Of a DNA stretch of 64,000 nucleotides, positions 26,381 to 35,277 are shown piece after piece. The stretch spans positions 248,001 to 312,000 of the forward strand of contig JAIXSE010000025.1 in assembly GCA_027484825.1 (NCBI GenBank), read 5' to 3'. Origin of the DNA: Rubrivivax sp. (GTDB taxonomy: Bacteria > Pseudomonadota > Gammaproteobacteria > Burkholderiales > Burkholderiaceae_C). The notes beneath the pieces are model-generated. The model did no database searches, was not told where the DNA came from, and saw only the letters and a list, made by a program, of their open reading frames with translations. Within the stretch, counting starts at the first letter, position 1. Each line of letters begins with the position of its first letter. The position numbers and the translations under genes are program-made.

Positions 26381-28060
26381 ATGCCAACCGCCTTGACCGG
26401 CTTCTCCATGCGCAATCGCCTGCTGCTGACGCTGGTGCTGTCGCTGGTGCTGGTGGCCGCCTCGGCACTGCTGGGACTGTGGCAGACCCAGCGGATGGCG
26501 GACACCACCGAGTCGCTGTATGCGGACCGGCTGGTGCCGCTGAGCCTGCTGCGGGAGATGGCGCGGGACCTGGGTCCGCAGGGCCTGGGCGGCGTGCTCA
26601 ATCCGGTGGCCGGCATCCGCACCCAAGGCTCGGACCGCGACGCGCAGCGACTCTCCGACGCGCTGCGCCGCCAGTGGCAGGCCTATCTGGGCACCCGGCT
26701 GGACACCACCGAGGCGGTGCTGGCGCAGCGGCTGCAACCTCAGCTCGACAGCCTGCTCACCGAGGTGGTCACCGCCAGCCGCGCCTCGCCCGACGACATC
26801 CGCGACCTCAACCGCCAGCGACTGTCGGTCATGCGGCATCTGGATGAGCTGGCCGGCTTCCAGCTGAGCCAGGCCCGCCTGGACACCGAGCGCACGCGCG
26901 AGGCCACCGGCGACGCCGCTCGACTGGGGCTGCTGCTGGTCTCGGTCACCGCCCTGCTGTGCGGCATGATGGTGTGGACCGTATGGTGGCGCTATGACGA
27001 AGAACGCCGCGCGGGCGCCGATGCCCGCGAGCGGCTGCACCGCATGTACCAGGCCCTGTCGCAGACCAATCAGTTGATCGTGCAGCGGGAGGCGGTGCTG
27101 GAGCTGGGACCGACGGCCGAGCAGATGCTGTTCGACGGCCTGTGCCGCATCTGCGTCGAAACCGGCCACGCCCGTGTGGCGACCGTGGTGCTGCAGGACG
27201 GCAGCCAGTTCGTCCGCGCCGCGTCCGCCGGTGAGGTCGAGCGCTGGATGCCGGGAGCACCGCCGCGCTGGGCGCTGGATTCTGCCTTCGGTCAGAGCTC
27301 CCTGAGTACCCGCACCATCCTGGCGGACAGCCACCAGATCATCAACCGGCCCTTGCAGGACCCGCGGGTGACCCAGCCTGGCGCGCCGGTCATTCCGCCG
27401 GGCGTGGAGTCCCTGGCCGCGTTTCCGCTCCGGCGCAACGGCCAGGTGGTGGGCGCCCTGAGCGTGCTGGCCGGCGAGCCCGACTTCTTCGACGAGACGG
27501 TCATCCGCCTGTTCGATGAAATGACCGGCGACCTCTCCTTCGCGCTGGACAACCTGACCCGCGAACGGGAGCGGGCCCAGGCCCTGGTCACCGCCCGCGA
27601 GGCCGGGGACGAGCTGCGCAACCTCATGCAGGCCATGCCGGTGCACATGGCGCTGACCCGGCTGCCCGATGGCGCGGTGCTGGCCATCAACGACGCGATG
27701 TGCCGTCGCTACAGCATCACCCGCGAAGAAGTGCTGGGCCGTCGCCTCATGGACCTGGGCGTGGGCATGCTGCCAAGCGACCGGCAACGCTATTACGAGG
27801 TGCTGCAGCAGCAGATGGAGGTGGTGGGTCTTCCGGTGCAGGCCAGCACGCGCGACGGCCGGGTGCTGAACTCGCGGGTCTATGCCCGCCGGGTGCGCTA
27901 CCACGGGCAGGACTGCGTGATCGGCTGCAGCGTGGACCAGGACGACAGCACCGATGGCGCGGCGGCATTGGCCTCGGTGATGAAGGCAGCAAGCCGCAGG
28001 GACATCGGCAGCGGGACCCAAAGTCCTGGAGAATCGCTGCATGCAGATCCTCAGTCTTAA
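26381..28060 (+). CDS. Membrane sensor with four-helix, GAF and PAS domains, no output domain
   Basis: This is a 559-residue protein. There is a membrane helix at about 11-32, a periplasmic helical region (33-185) of the chemoreceptor four-helix type, and a second membrane helix at about 186-208. Then follow a short coiled segment, a GAF domain (about 235-395, with VESLAAFPLRRNGQVVGALSV) and a PAS domain (about 410-525, AMPVHMALTRLPDGAVLAINDA and RRYSITREEVLGRRLMDLG). The protein ends about 35 residues later without kinase, GGDEF or receiver. It may signal through a partner or be a remnant. ATG 26381 has AAGG nine bases upstream. It overlaps the MOSC gene by 20 bases. Confidence 0.85.
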   Translation: MPTALTGFSMRNRLLLTLVLSLVLVAASALLGLWQTQRMADTTESLYADRLVPLSLLREMARDLGPQGLGGVLNPVAGIRTQGSDRDAQRLSDALRRQWQAYLGTRLDTTEAVLAQRLQPQLDSLLTEVVTASRASPDDIRDLNRQRLSVMRHLDELAGFQLSQARLDTERTREATGDAARLGLLLVSVTALLCGMMVWTVWWRYDEERRAGADARERLHRMYQALSQTNQLIVQREAVLELGPTAEQMLFDGLCRICVETGHARVATVVLQDGSQFVRAASAGEVERWMPGAPPRWALDSAFGQSSLSTRTILADSHQIINRPLQDPRVTQPGAPVIPPGVESLAAFPLRRNGQVVGALSVLAGEPDFFDETVIRLFDEMTGDLSFALDNLTRERERAQALVTAREAGDELRNLMQAMPVHMALTRLPDGAVLAINDAMCRRYSITREEVLGRRLMDLGVGMLPSDRQRYYEVLQQQMEVVGLPVQASTRDGRVLNSRVYARRVRYHGQDCVIGCSVDQDDSTDGAAALASVMKAASRRDIGSGTQSPGESLHADPQS

Positions 28061-28610
28061 CGTGGCCCGTATCGCCCCGCTGGTGGTGAACGGCAAGCAG
28101 GTGCTCAGCGCCATCCGCAAGCAGCCGGTGGACGGTCCGCTGGAGGTGCGCCCGCTGGGCCTGTCCGGCGACGAGCAGGCCGACCCGCGCTATCACGGCG
28201 GCCAATCCAAGGCGGTGTACGCCTATCCGGCTGAGCACTATGCGTTCTGGCAGACGGTGCGGGCGCAAGCCCAGGTGGCGGACTGGCAGGCGCAACTGCC
28301 CTTCGGCAGCATGGGCGAGAACCTGAGCATCGAGGGCCTGCTGGAAACCGACGCCTGGATCGGCGACGTGCTGGTGTTCCCGGACTGCGAGCTGGCCATC
28401 AGCGAGCCGCGTTATCCCTGCAGCAAGTTCAATGCGGTCATGGGCTTCAACAAGGCCACCAAGATGATGGTGCAAAGCGGCTGGTGCGGCTTTTATCTGG
28501 CCGTGCGCCAGCCGGGACTGCTGGCGGCCGGGCAGCGCTTCGAGCTGCGGCCCGGCCCACGGGAAGTCTCGATCGCCGAGGTCTTCCGGTCCAAGAAGCC
28601 CAAGGACTGA
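28041..28610 (+). CDS. MOSC-domain protein, YiiM-like
   Basis: This is a 189-residue protein made of one MOSC domain. Family blocks are GLSGDEQADPRYHGG, MGENLSIEGL, DVLVFPDCELAISEPRYPCSKF (the conserved cysteine, residue about 131) and GWCGFYLAV. MOSC proteins carry sulfur or the molybdenum cofactor; YiiM reduces N-hydroxylated compounds with partner redox proteins. GGAG is ten bases before the ATG, which lies inside the 3' end of the sensor gene, so the two are co-transcribed. The functional link with the sensor is unclear. Confidence 0.92.
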   Translation: MQILSLNVARIAPLVVNGKQVLSAIRKQPVDGPLEVRPLGLSGDEQADPRYHGGQSKAVYAYPAEHYAFWQTVRAQAQVADWQAQLPFGSMGENLSIEGLLETDAWIGDVLVFPDCELAISEPRYPCSKFNAVMGFNKATKMMVQSGWCGFYLAVRQPGLLAAGQRFELRPGPREVSIAEVFRSKKPKD

Positions 28611-28628
28611 CAGCGCCTTCGCGCTGAA

Positions 28629-29705
28629 TCAGTCCGCCAGCGCCGGATAGTCGGTATAGCCTTCCGCACCGCCGCCGTACATGGTGGCCGAATTGGCCTT
28701 TTGCAGTGGCGCATTCAGGCGCAGGCGACGCACCAGGTCCGGATTGGAGATGAAGCTGCGGCCAAAGGCCACCGCATCGACCGTGCCTTCCGCGACTGCG
28801 GTCAGCGCCATCTCGCGGGTGTAGCCGTTGTTGGCGATGTAGGGGCCTTTGAAGCGCTCGCGCAGGGCGGCATAGTCGAACGGGGCCACGTCACGCGGGC
28901 CGCCGGTCTGGCCTTCGATCACATGCAGGAAGGCCAGGTTCAGCGGGGCCAGCTGTTCGGCCACATAGTTGAACAGGGCCTGGGCATCGCTGTCCTGGCC
29001 GGCATCGTTCACCGGGGTCACCGGGGACAGGCGCAGGCCCGTGCGATCGGCGCCGATGGCGTCCACGATGGCACGCATCACTTCCAGCAGCAGACGGGCC
29101 CGGTTCTCGATGGAGCCGCCGTAGGCATCGGTGCGGTCGTTGACGCTGTCGCGCAGGAACTGGTCCAGCAGATAGCCGTTGGCGCCGTGCACCTCCACCG
29201 CATCAAAGCCGGCTTCCATGGCGGACTTGGCGGCATGCACATACGACTGCACGATGCCGGGCAGCTCTTCCGTCTTCAGGGCGCGCGGAGCGGCCACATC
29301 CACGAAGCCTTCCTTGGTGAAGGTCTTGCTCTGGGCCGGACGGTCGGTCGACGACACTGGCTTGGCGCCATCGGGCTGGAATTCGGCATGGGAGATGCGG
29401 CCTACATGCCACAGCTGCACGGCAATCTTGCCGCCGGCTTCATGCACCGCATCGGTCACCCGCTTCCAGGCGGTCACCTGTTCCGGCGAATAGATCCCCG
29501 GGGTGTCCAGGTAGCCCTGGCCTTCCGGGGAGATCTGGGCGCCTTCGCTGATGATCAGGCCGGCGGTGGCGCGCTGACGGTAGTAGTCAATGGCCAGCGG
29601 GCCGGGCAGCAGGCCCTGGGAACGGTTGCGGGTGAGCGGGGCCATCACGATGCGGTTGGCCAGGGACACGGCACCCAGTTGCAGCGGATCAAACAAGCTC
29701 GGCAT
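28629..29705 (-). CDS. nemA: Old yellow enzyme: N-ethylmaleimide reductase/alkene reductase
   Basis: This 358-residue FMN-dependent TIM barrel has the typical start LFDPLQLGAVSLANRIVMAPLTRNRS. Other motifs are LWHVGRISH, FDAVEVHGANGYLLDQFLRD (substrate His and Asn), DRTDAYGGSIENRARLLLEV, and FISNPDLVRRL near the end. NADPH supplies electrons to reduce activated C=C bonds, nitro esters or maleimides. There is no adjacent nemR-type repressor. It converges with the MOSC gene, 18 bases apart. No clear ribosome site. Confidence 0.95.
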   Translation of the reverse strand: MPSLFDPLQLGAVSLANRIVMAPLTRNRSQGLLPGPLAIDYYRQRATAGLIISEGAQISPEGQGYLDTPGIYSPEQVTAWKRVTDAVHEAGGKIAVQLWHVGRISHAEFQPDGAKPVSSTDRPAQSKTFTKEGFVDVAAPRALKTEELPGIVQSYVHAAKSAMEAGFDAVEVHGANGYLLDQFLRDSVNDRTDAYGGSIENRARLLLEVMRAIVDAIGADRTGLRLSPVTPVNDAGQDSDAQALFNYVAEQLAPLNLAFLHVIEGQTGGPRDVAPFDYAALRERFKGPYIANNGYTREMALTAVAEGTVDAVAFGRSFISNPDLVRRLRLNAPLQKANSATMYGGGAEGYTDYPALAD

Positions 29706-30000
29706 AGTTGGTCACTCGAAGAAGAAGAGTCAAAAGGGCTCCCGGGTGAGTCGGCGCCGGTCTTGGGCATTGCCGCTCCCACCACGCTGGAACGTCTGGA
29801 TCGGGGATGGCTGAAGCTTACTGGCCATGGCGATCGCGTGCTGAACCTGCGCGACAGTCCGGACACGGGCTGGGGGCTTGCGGCGACACCTGCACGGCGG
29901 GCGGGGCTTGGCTACACTCGCGCGCCCGGGCCCGCCATCGCGATATCGGGCGATCGGGCGATCGCGCTATCGTTCAGGCCTCGCAGCTTTCCTGGCCGCT

Positions 30001-31359
30001 ATGTCCTCCTCACGGCATTCCTCCGATGGCATGGGTCGGTCCCGTGTTTCATCGCTCGCGGCCAAGTGCACGCAGGCGCTGCAGAGCTCCGAACAGCCGC
30101 CGTGCTCACCCGCCGGTGCGTGCGGTGCCACACTGGATCGACGCGCCGCGTTGCAAGCGTTCATGGCGACTTGTCTGGGGCGGGGCGCCGGGCTGGGCAG
30201 CTTGGGCTTGGGCGGCGCGCTGCTGACACCGGCAGTGCGGGCTCAGTCACCGGGGACCAAGCCTGGGCGAAGCCAGTCCGACGAAGGGCCGGTGCTGCGG
30301 GTTGGCCCCGGACAGCGCCTCACCAGCTTGGCCGCGGCCGCCGCCGAAGCCCGTCCTGGCACCACCATCGAAGTACAGGCCGGCGACTACCGCGCCGATG
30401 TGGCCACCTGGACCCAGGACGACCTGACCCTGCGCGCCGTCGGTGGCCGGGTGCGGATGCTGGCCAGCGGCGCCCATGCCCAGGGCAAGGGGATCTTTGT
30501 CTGCGCTGGCCGTCGCTTGTCCATCACCGGCTTCGACTTCATCGGCGCCCGGGTGCCCGACCGCAATGGCGCCGGCATCCGCCTGGAGCGCGGCTCGCTG
30601 CTGCTGCGGGACTGCCGCTTCGAGGACAACGAAAACGGCCTGCTGGCCGCCAACGACCCGTCCATCACGCTGGATATCGAGCGATGTGACTTCGGCGCCA
30701 TCGCCCCTGGCGAAGGCCGCACGCACAACTGCTATGTGGGCAGCATCGGTCGCCTGCGGGTGACGGGCAGCTATTTCCATCACGGACACACCGGTCACCT
30801 GCTCAAGAGCCGCGCCGCGGTGAATCACATCTTCTACAACCGACTGACCGACGACACCGGACGCGCCAGCTTCGAGCTGGAGTTTCCCAACGGCGGCCTG
30901 GCGCTGGTGGTGGGCAATGTCATCCAGCAAAGCGCCGCCACCGAGAACTTCCATCTGGTGGCCTATGGCAGCGAAGGGCTGGTCGGGACCCGGCACGAGC
31001 TGCACCTGATCAACAACACCCTGGTGGATCTGCGGCCAGCCGGCGGTGTCTATCTGCGCATGGCGCCCGGTGCCCAGCAGGTGCGGCTGATCAACAACCT
31101 GCTGTGCGGCAAGCGGGAACTCCCGCCGGGACCGGGCTGGGAGCAGCATCACAACTACTTCGTGGACCGATCCGCCTTCGTGGCGCCGGAGCGTCACGAC
31201 TACACCTTGCGGCCTGACTCGCCGCTGCTGGGGCGGGCCGTGGAGCCGGGCGTGGTCGACGGGCAAGCCTTGCGGCCGGTCGCGCAATACCGCCATCCCT
31301 GCGACACGGCGCCGGTCCCGGTGACAGCGCCCTACAGCCCGGGCGCGGTGCAGGTCTGA
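30001..31359 (+). CDS. Exported parallel beta-helix repeat protein
   Basis: This is a 452-residue protein. Residues about 48-80 look like an export signal preceded by two arginines (DRRAALQAF, then a Gly/Leu-rich span ending in AVRAQ), possibly Tat type. From residue 95 on, short repeated strands (ITGFDFIGA, LLLRDCRFEDNENGLLA, LRVTGSYFHHGHTGHLL, NNTLVDLRPAGGVYLR, QVRLINNLLCG) form a right-handed beta helix of the pectate-lyase or C5-epimerase type. Such folds usually bind or cut polysaccharide. Catalytic residues are not assigned. ATG 30001 was chosen; the signal begins unusually late, so a start nearer the twin arginine is possible. Confidence 0.82.
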   Translation: MSSSRHSSDGMGRSRVSSLAAKCTQALQSSEQPPCSPAGACGATLDRRAALQAFMATCLGRGAGLGSLGLGGALLTPAVRAQSPGTKPGRSQSDEGPVLRVGPGQRLTSLAAAAAEARPGTTIEVQAGDYRADVATWTQDDLTLRAVGGRVRMLASGAHAQGKGIFVCAGRRLSITGFDFIGARVPDRNGAGIRLERGSLLLRDCRFEDNENGLLAANDPSITLDIERCDFGAIAPGEGRTHNCYVGSIGRLRVTGSYFHHGHTGHLLKSRAAVNHIFYNRLTDDTGRASFELEFPNGGLALVVGNVIQQSAATENFHLVAYGSEGLVGTRHELHLINNTLVDLRPAGGVYLRMAPGAQQVRLINNLLCGKRELPPGPGWEQHHNYFVDRSAFVAPERHDYTLRPDSPLLGRAVEPGVVDGQALRPVAQYRHPCDTAPVPVTAPYSPGAVQV

Positions 31360-31416
31360 AACGCCGCCGGGCGGGTGGCATGCCAGTCCGGGGTCGATCA
31401 CAGGTACAGTGCCGAC

Positions 31417-32271
31417 ATGCTCGCTTATCGACACGCTTTCCACGCTGGCAACCATGCCGACGTGCTCAAACACCTGGTTCTGGCCGAAGTGCTCCGCTAC
31501 ATGGGAGAAAAGGACAAGGCCTACACAGTGGTGGACACCCATGCCGGCGCCGGCGGTTATGCGCTGGACGGCCGTTACGCCCAGAAAAACGCCGAGCATC
31601 TGGGCGGCATTGCCGCGCTCTACCAGCGCAAGGACCTGCCGGAGCCGCTTGCGCAGTATGTCGAGTTGGTGCGCGACTTCAACGCCGGCGGCCCGCTGGA
31701 GCAATATCCTGGCTCACCGGCCATCGCCCGCATGCTGATGCGGGAGCAGGACCGGCTGCGCTGCTATGAACTGCATCCCACCGATCAGCGCATCCTGGAG
31801 AGCTACCTAGCCGACCGGCCCAACTCCCAGGTGCAGAACAGCGACGGCTTCGCCGGCCTGAAGGCCGAGTTGCCGCCGCCGTCGCGTCGGGGCGTGGTGC
31901 TGATCGACCCGCCCTACGAGATCAAGACGGACTACGCCAAGGTCATCGGCGCCCTGCGCGAGGCCCTGCAGCGCTTCCCGGACGGCACGGTGGCGATCTG
32001 GTATCCGCAGCTGCAGCTGCTGGAATCGGCCCAGGTGCTGCAGCGCCTCAAGGCGGTGGGGGAATCCACCGCCAAGAAGGGCTGGCTGCATGTGCGCCTG
32101 ACCGTGTCCCAGCCCGACGAGCGAGGCTTCGGCATGCTGGGCAGCGGCATGTTCGTCATCAACCCGCCCTACGTCCTGCATGACCGGCTGGCGCAATGCC
32201 TGCCGCTGCTGGTGGATGTGCTGGGGCAATACGACGGCGCGAACTACCTGCTGGAGCAGCAGACCGTCTGA
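31417..32271 (+). CDS. rlmJ: 23S rRNA (adenine-2030-N6)-methyltransferase
   Basis: This is a 284-residue protein, near the E. coli length of 280. It starts MLAYRHAFHAGNHADVLKH, the family hallmark. The SAM site includes VDTHAGAGGY, and the N6-adenine methyltransferase catalytic motif is LIDPPYE (DPPY). It methylates A2030 of 23S rRNA during ribosome assembly. The frame is open 14 codons upstream, but the hallmark fixes the start. No operon partner. Confidence 0.97.
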   Translation: MLAYRHAFHAGNHADVLKHLVLAEVLRYMGEKDKAYTVVDTHAGAGGYALDGRYAQKNAEHLGGIAALYQRKDLPEPLAQYVELVRDFNAGGPLEQYPGSPAIARMLMREQDRLRCYELHPTDQRILESYLADRPNSQVQNSDGFAGLKAELPPPSRRGVVLIDPPYEIKTDYAKVIGALREALQRFPDGTVAIWYPQLQLLESAQVLQRLKAVGESTAKKGWLHVRLTVSQPDERGFGMLGSGMFVINPPYVLHDRLAQCLPLLVDVLGQYDGANYLLEQQTV

Positions 32272-32292
32272 CCCTGACCGGCCGCTGCGGCC

Positions 32293-32934
32293 TCAGTAGC
32301 CCACGGTGAAGCGGCGGCGGATGTGCTGCGGCTGCTCCAGCTCGTCCACGATGGCCACCGCCAGATCGGCTGTGGACACGTGGGCCGGGCCGTTGCTGTC
32401 CATCACCGGCGTGTCCAGGCTGACGCGGTAGCTGCCGCGGCGCTCGCCCGGCTCCAGGTGCACGGCGGGGGACAGGAAGGTCCAGTCCAGCGACGTTTCT
32501 TCGCGCAGCAGGTTTAGCGCTTCACGGGCGGCCAGGGCGCCGGTCTTCCATTCGGCGGGAAATTCCGGTGTGTCCACCAGTTGCACGCCCGGCGCGATGT
32601 AGAGGCTGCCCGCCCCGCCCACCACCAACAGCCGCTTGACACCCGCCTGGCGCGTGCCGGCGTAGATGGCGCGGGTACCGGCCAGGAATTCGTCATACAG
32701 GTTGGGCACCGACCAGCCGGGGTTGTAGGCGTTGACCACCGCGTCCACCCCCTTCACCGCCTGGGCCACTTGGGTGCTGTCCTTGGCGTCTGCCTGGACG
32801 ACGGTCAGGTTCGGCTGGGGTTCCACCTTGGCCGGGGTGCGGGCCAGGGCCACGACCTCATGACCGCGGGCCAGCAACTCCTTCAGCACCTGGCTGCCGA
32901 CAAATCCGGTGGGTCCGATCAGCGCGACTTTCAT
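32293..32934 (-). CDS. NAD(P)-binding protein of the atypical SDR type
   Basis: This is a 213-residue Rossmann-fold protein opening MKVALIGPTGFVGSQVLKELLARGHEVVALARTP, with GxxGxxG for NAD(P). VDAVVNAYNPG and LLVVGGAGSLYIAPG follow. It belongs to the YwnB/YtfG-like NAD(P)H-binding group (NmrA-like), which includes quinone or flavin reductases and redox-sensing proteins. AAAGGA lies before ATG 32934. It is divergent from a LysR gene, likely its regulator. Confidence 0.9.
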   Translation of the reverse strand: MKVALIGPTGFVGSQVLKELLARGHEVVALARTPAKVEPQPNLTVVQADAKDSTQVAQAVKGVDAVVNAYNPGWSVPNLYDEFLAGTRAIYAGTRQAGVKRLLVVGGAGSLYIAPGVQLVDTPEFPAEWKTGALAAREALNLLREETSLDWTFLSPAVHLEPGERRGSYRVSLDTPVMDSNGPAHVSTADLAVAIVDELEQPQHIRRRFTVGY

Positions 32935-32996
32935 GGCAATCCTTTCTGGGGCCCGGCGAGTGCGGGCGGGGTTGAATCGATGGAAGGACTTTAGAA

Positions 32997-33018
32997 ACTT
33001 CATAATCCATCGTGAAGT
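32997..33018. promoter_or_regulatory. Inverted repeat ACTTCA-10-TGAAGT between divergent genes
   Basis: Perfect 6-bp arms spaced by ten bases lie midway between the NAD(P)-binding gene and the LysR gene. A further CTTCAC occurs twice closer to the LysR ATG (33031-33056). Spacing and place fit a LysR binding region. Confidence 0.45.
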
Positions 33019-33056
33019 CATTCGCTGACGCCTTCACTGTTTAGATTTTCTTCACA

Positions 33057-33947
33057 ATGCTGGATCAACTTCGTCGCATGGCCGTGCTGGCCACCGTGGT
33101 CGAGCACGGCAGCCTGGTCGCCGCCGCCCGTCATTTGCAGACCACCACGTCCGCCGTCAGCCAGCAGTTGCGGGCGCTGGAGCGGGACATGGGCGTGACG
33201 CTGCTGCACCGCTCCACCCGCCGCATCAGCCTGACACCGGCCGGGGAGCATTTCGTGGCCGGTTGCCAGGCCATGCTGGCCGCCGCCCAGGAGGCGCAGG
33301 CACAGCTGCACCGGCTGCGGGATGCGCCCGAGGGGGAGCTGCGCATCAGCGCCACCGTCGGCTTTGCCCGTCAACTCGGACCGGCGCTGGCGCCGCTCAT
33401 GGCTGCGCATCCGGGTCTGCATCTGCATCTGGAGGTGGATGACGGCTTCACCGATCTCGTGGCCAAGCGCATCGATCTGGCCGTGCGTTTCGGGCGACTG
33501 CCCGACAGCAGCTGGGTGGCGCAACGCATCGGTGCCAAGAGCGTGGGGCTGTATGCGGCACCAGCGTATCTGGCCCGGCGTGGCGTGCCGTCCGGCACGG
33601 CGGATCTGGGGCGTCACGACTGGCTGGCCCTGCGGCCGGACACCACGCCCTTCCAGACCCTGCCGCTGCGCGGGCCCGGCGGGGAAGAGCAATGGCTGCG
33701 CGTCACCCCGCGAGCCAGCAGCAACAACCAGTTGAGCCTGCAGCAGCTGTGCGAGGCCGGGCTGGGCCTGGCGATGCTGGGGGCGGATGATGTGGATGAG
33801 TCGGTCGCGCAGGGGCGCTTGCTGCGTCTGCTGCCGGAGTGGGAGATGCCAGCGCTGCCAGTGCATGTCCTGACCCCGCAGCGGGATGCGCAGCCGGCCA
33901 AGGTGCGGCATGCGATTGAGGCGCTGCGACGGGCGTTCTCGGAGTGA
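33057..33947 (+). CDS. LysR-family regulator, divergent from the NAD(P)-binding protein
   Basis: This is a 296-residue protein with the normal LysR start, MLDQLRRMAVLATVVEHGSL, and helix-turn-helix TTTSAVSQQLRALERDMG. The effector domain has LRISATVGFARQLGPALAP, RIDLAVRFGRLPDSS and AGLGLAMLG. No ribosome site precedes the ATG. TAGATT at 33042-33047 is nine bases away, so transcription may begin almost at the ATG. The likely target is the divergent oxidoreductase. Confidence 0.93.
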   Translation: MLDQLRRMAVLATVVEHGSLVAAARHLQTTTSAVSQQLRALERDMGVTLLHRSTRRISLTPAGEHFVAGCQAMLAAAQEAQAQLHRLRDAPEGELRISATVGFARQLGPALAPLMAAHPGLHLHLEVDDGFTDLVAKRIDLAVRFGRLPDSSWVAQRIGAKSVGLYAAPAYLARRGVPSGTADLGRHDWLALRPDTTPFQTLPLRGPGGEEQWLRVTPRASSNNQLSLQQLCEAGLGLAMLGADDVDESVAQGRLLRLLPEWEMPALPVHVLTPQRDAQPAKVRHAIEALRRAFSE

Positions 33948-33975
33948 TCCGTCTTGTGGGGCCACAATCAGTCGC

Positions 33976-34647
33976 ATGCTGAATGCCGCCGCCTGGGCCC
34001 GTGTGCTCCCGTTTGCGCTCTTCATGGGTCTGCTGGCCCTGCGAGGGGCCATTCCCGCTGACAACGCCTGGGGGCTGGACCCCCGCTGGCTCTATGCGCT
34101 GAACCTGGTGGTGGTGGGCGGAGCGCTGGCTTGGTTCTGGAAGCAGTACGGCGAGTTCTCGCGGCAGAACCTGCCGACGCTGAAGGAGACGGCCGCCAGT
34201 GTGGGGCTGGGCCTGGTGGTCTTCGGGCTGTGGATCGTGCTGGACGCCCCCTGGATGCAGCTGAGTGAACCCACCGCCAGCTTCGTGCCGGTGGGGCCGG
34301 ATGGCCAACTGGACTGGCCGCTGATCGTCGTGCGCTGGCTGGGAGCGGCGCTGCTGGTGCCGGTGATGGAGGAGCTGTTCTGGCGCAGCTTCCTGATGCG
34401 CTGGATCGCCAACCCGCGCTTTGAAGGCGTGGACCCGCGTGAATCGGGTCTGAAGGCGCTGGTGCTGTCGACCTTTCTGTTCATGCTGGCCCACACCCTG
34501 TGGCTGGCCGCCATCGTCGCGGGGCTGGTGTACGGCCTGCTGTATCAGCGCACCGGCAAGCTTGGATGCGCCGTGATCGCCCATGCGGTCACCAATGGGG
34601 TTCTGGGGATCTGGGTGATTGGATCAGGTCATTGGGAGTTCTGGTAA
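33976..34647 (+). CDS. CPBP/CAAX-protease-like membrane protein, PEP-CTERM associated type
   Basis: This is a 223-residue inner-membrane protein with about six helices. Putative intramembrane metalloprotease motifs are seen: EELFWR (residues about 136-141), FMLAHTLW and AVIAHAVTNG. Length and the first motif fit the CAAX prenyl protease-related family reported from exosortase/PEP-CTERM genomes (known as TIGR03008; assignment from memory). Three PEP-CTERM proteins in this window agree. It may process the exosortase system or its substrates (inference). It starts 28 bases after the LysR gene and may be co-transcribed. Confidence 0.82.
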   Translation: MLNAAAWARVLPFALFMGLLALRGAIPADNAWGLDPRWLYALNLVVVGGALAWFWKQYGEFSRQNLPTLKETAASVGLGLVVFGLWIVLDAPWMQLSEPTASFVPVGPDGQLDWPLIVVRWLGAALLVPVMEELFWRSFLMRWIANPRFEGVDPRESGLKALVLSTFLFMLAHTLWLAAIVAGLVYGLLYQRTGKLGCAVIAHAVTNGVLGIWVIGSGHWEFW

Positions 34648-34727
34648 CGCAGCCTTGGGGGAGTCGGTCCAGGACGTGTTCGGGGCGCGCTTGTGGCAAG
34701 CTGGGGCCCGTGCATCAAGGAGTGCTT

Positions 34728-34964
34728 ATGGTCGATCGACTGACAATGCTGGAGTCACTGGAGGCACAGGCCATGAGCCTGACCGAGGCCGAAAGATCGC
34801 ATCTGCTGGAGCGTCTGGTGGCCAGTCTGGACGTGGATCCGCAGACCGAGCGCGAATGGGATCAATTGGCGGAGCAGCGTGAAGCCGAACTCACCGCCGG
34901 CCAAGTCCGTGCCGTGCCAGTAGACGAAGCGCTGGCACGCCTCAGGGAACGGTCTGCCCCGTGA
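34728..34964 (+). CDS. Addiction-module antitoxin (RelB/StbD-like)
   Basis: This is a 78-residue acidic helical protein: LTEAERSHLLERLVASLD in the N-terminal half, then EREWDQLAEQREAELTAG, and a C-terminal ALARLRER. This layout is typical of the short antitoxins paired with ParE/RelE toxins. AAGGAG lies seven bases before the ATG. Its stop overlaps the toxin's GTG start (GTGA), which keeps antitoxin ahead of toxin. It should bind the toxin and repress its own promoter. Confidence 0.85.
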   Translation: MVDRLTMLESLEAQAMSLTEAERSHLLERLVASLDVDPQTEREWDQLAEQREAELTAGQVRAVPVDEALARLRERSAP

Positions 34965-35251
34965 AGTATCTGCTGCACCCCGCAGCAGAGAAGGACCTGA
35001 GTGCCGCCTTCTCCTTTTACCTCGAGAAAGCTGGCCGCAGCGTCGCCCTGCGCTTTCTTGAGGAATTCGAACGCGCACTTGGCGTCCTGGAGCTTCACCC
35101 GAGGCTCGGCACGCCCACCCGCGGTCGGCGTGTGTATCCGATGCGGATATTTCCTTACGCCATCATCTACAAGGAAGGTGAGCCGGGGCTGTTGGTGCTG
35201 GTCGTGCGGCATCAGCGAAGGCGGCCGACTGGTCTTGGCAGCGCGAACTGA
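34961..35251 (+). CDS. RelE/ParE-family toxin
   Basis: This is a 96-residue basic protein beginning at GTG inside the antitoxin stop. ParE-type pattern: YLLHPAAEKDLSAAFSFYLE, ALRFLEEFERALGVLELHPRLG, then MRIFPYAIIYKEG and VLVVRHQRRRP. ParE toxins poison DNA gyrase and RelE toxins cut mRNA. The sequence alone leans to ParE, and the target is not certain. No mobile element flanks the pair. Confidence 0.88.
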   Translation: MKYLLHPAAEKDLSAAFSFYLEKAGRSVALRFLEEFERALGVLELHPRLGTPTRGRRVYPMRIFPYAIIYKEGEPGLLVLVVRHQRRRPTGLGSAN

Positions 35252-35277
35252 TGTCGCTGGCCGCGGCGGTGAGGGCC

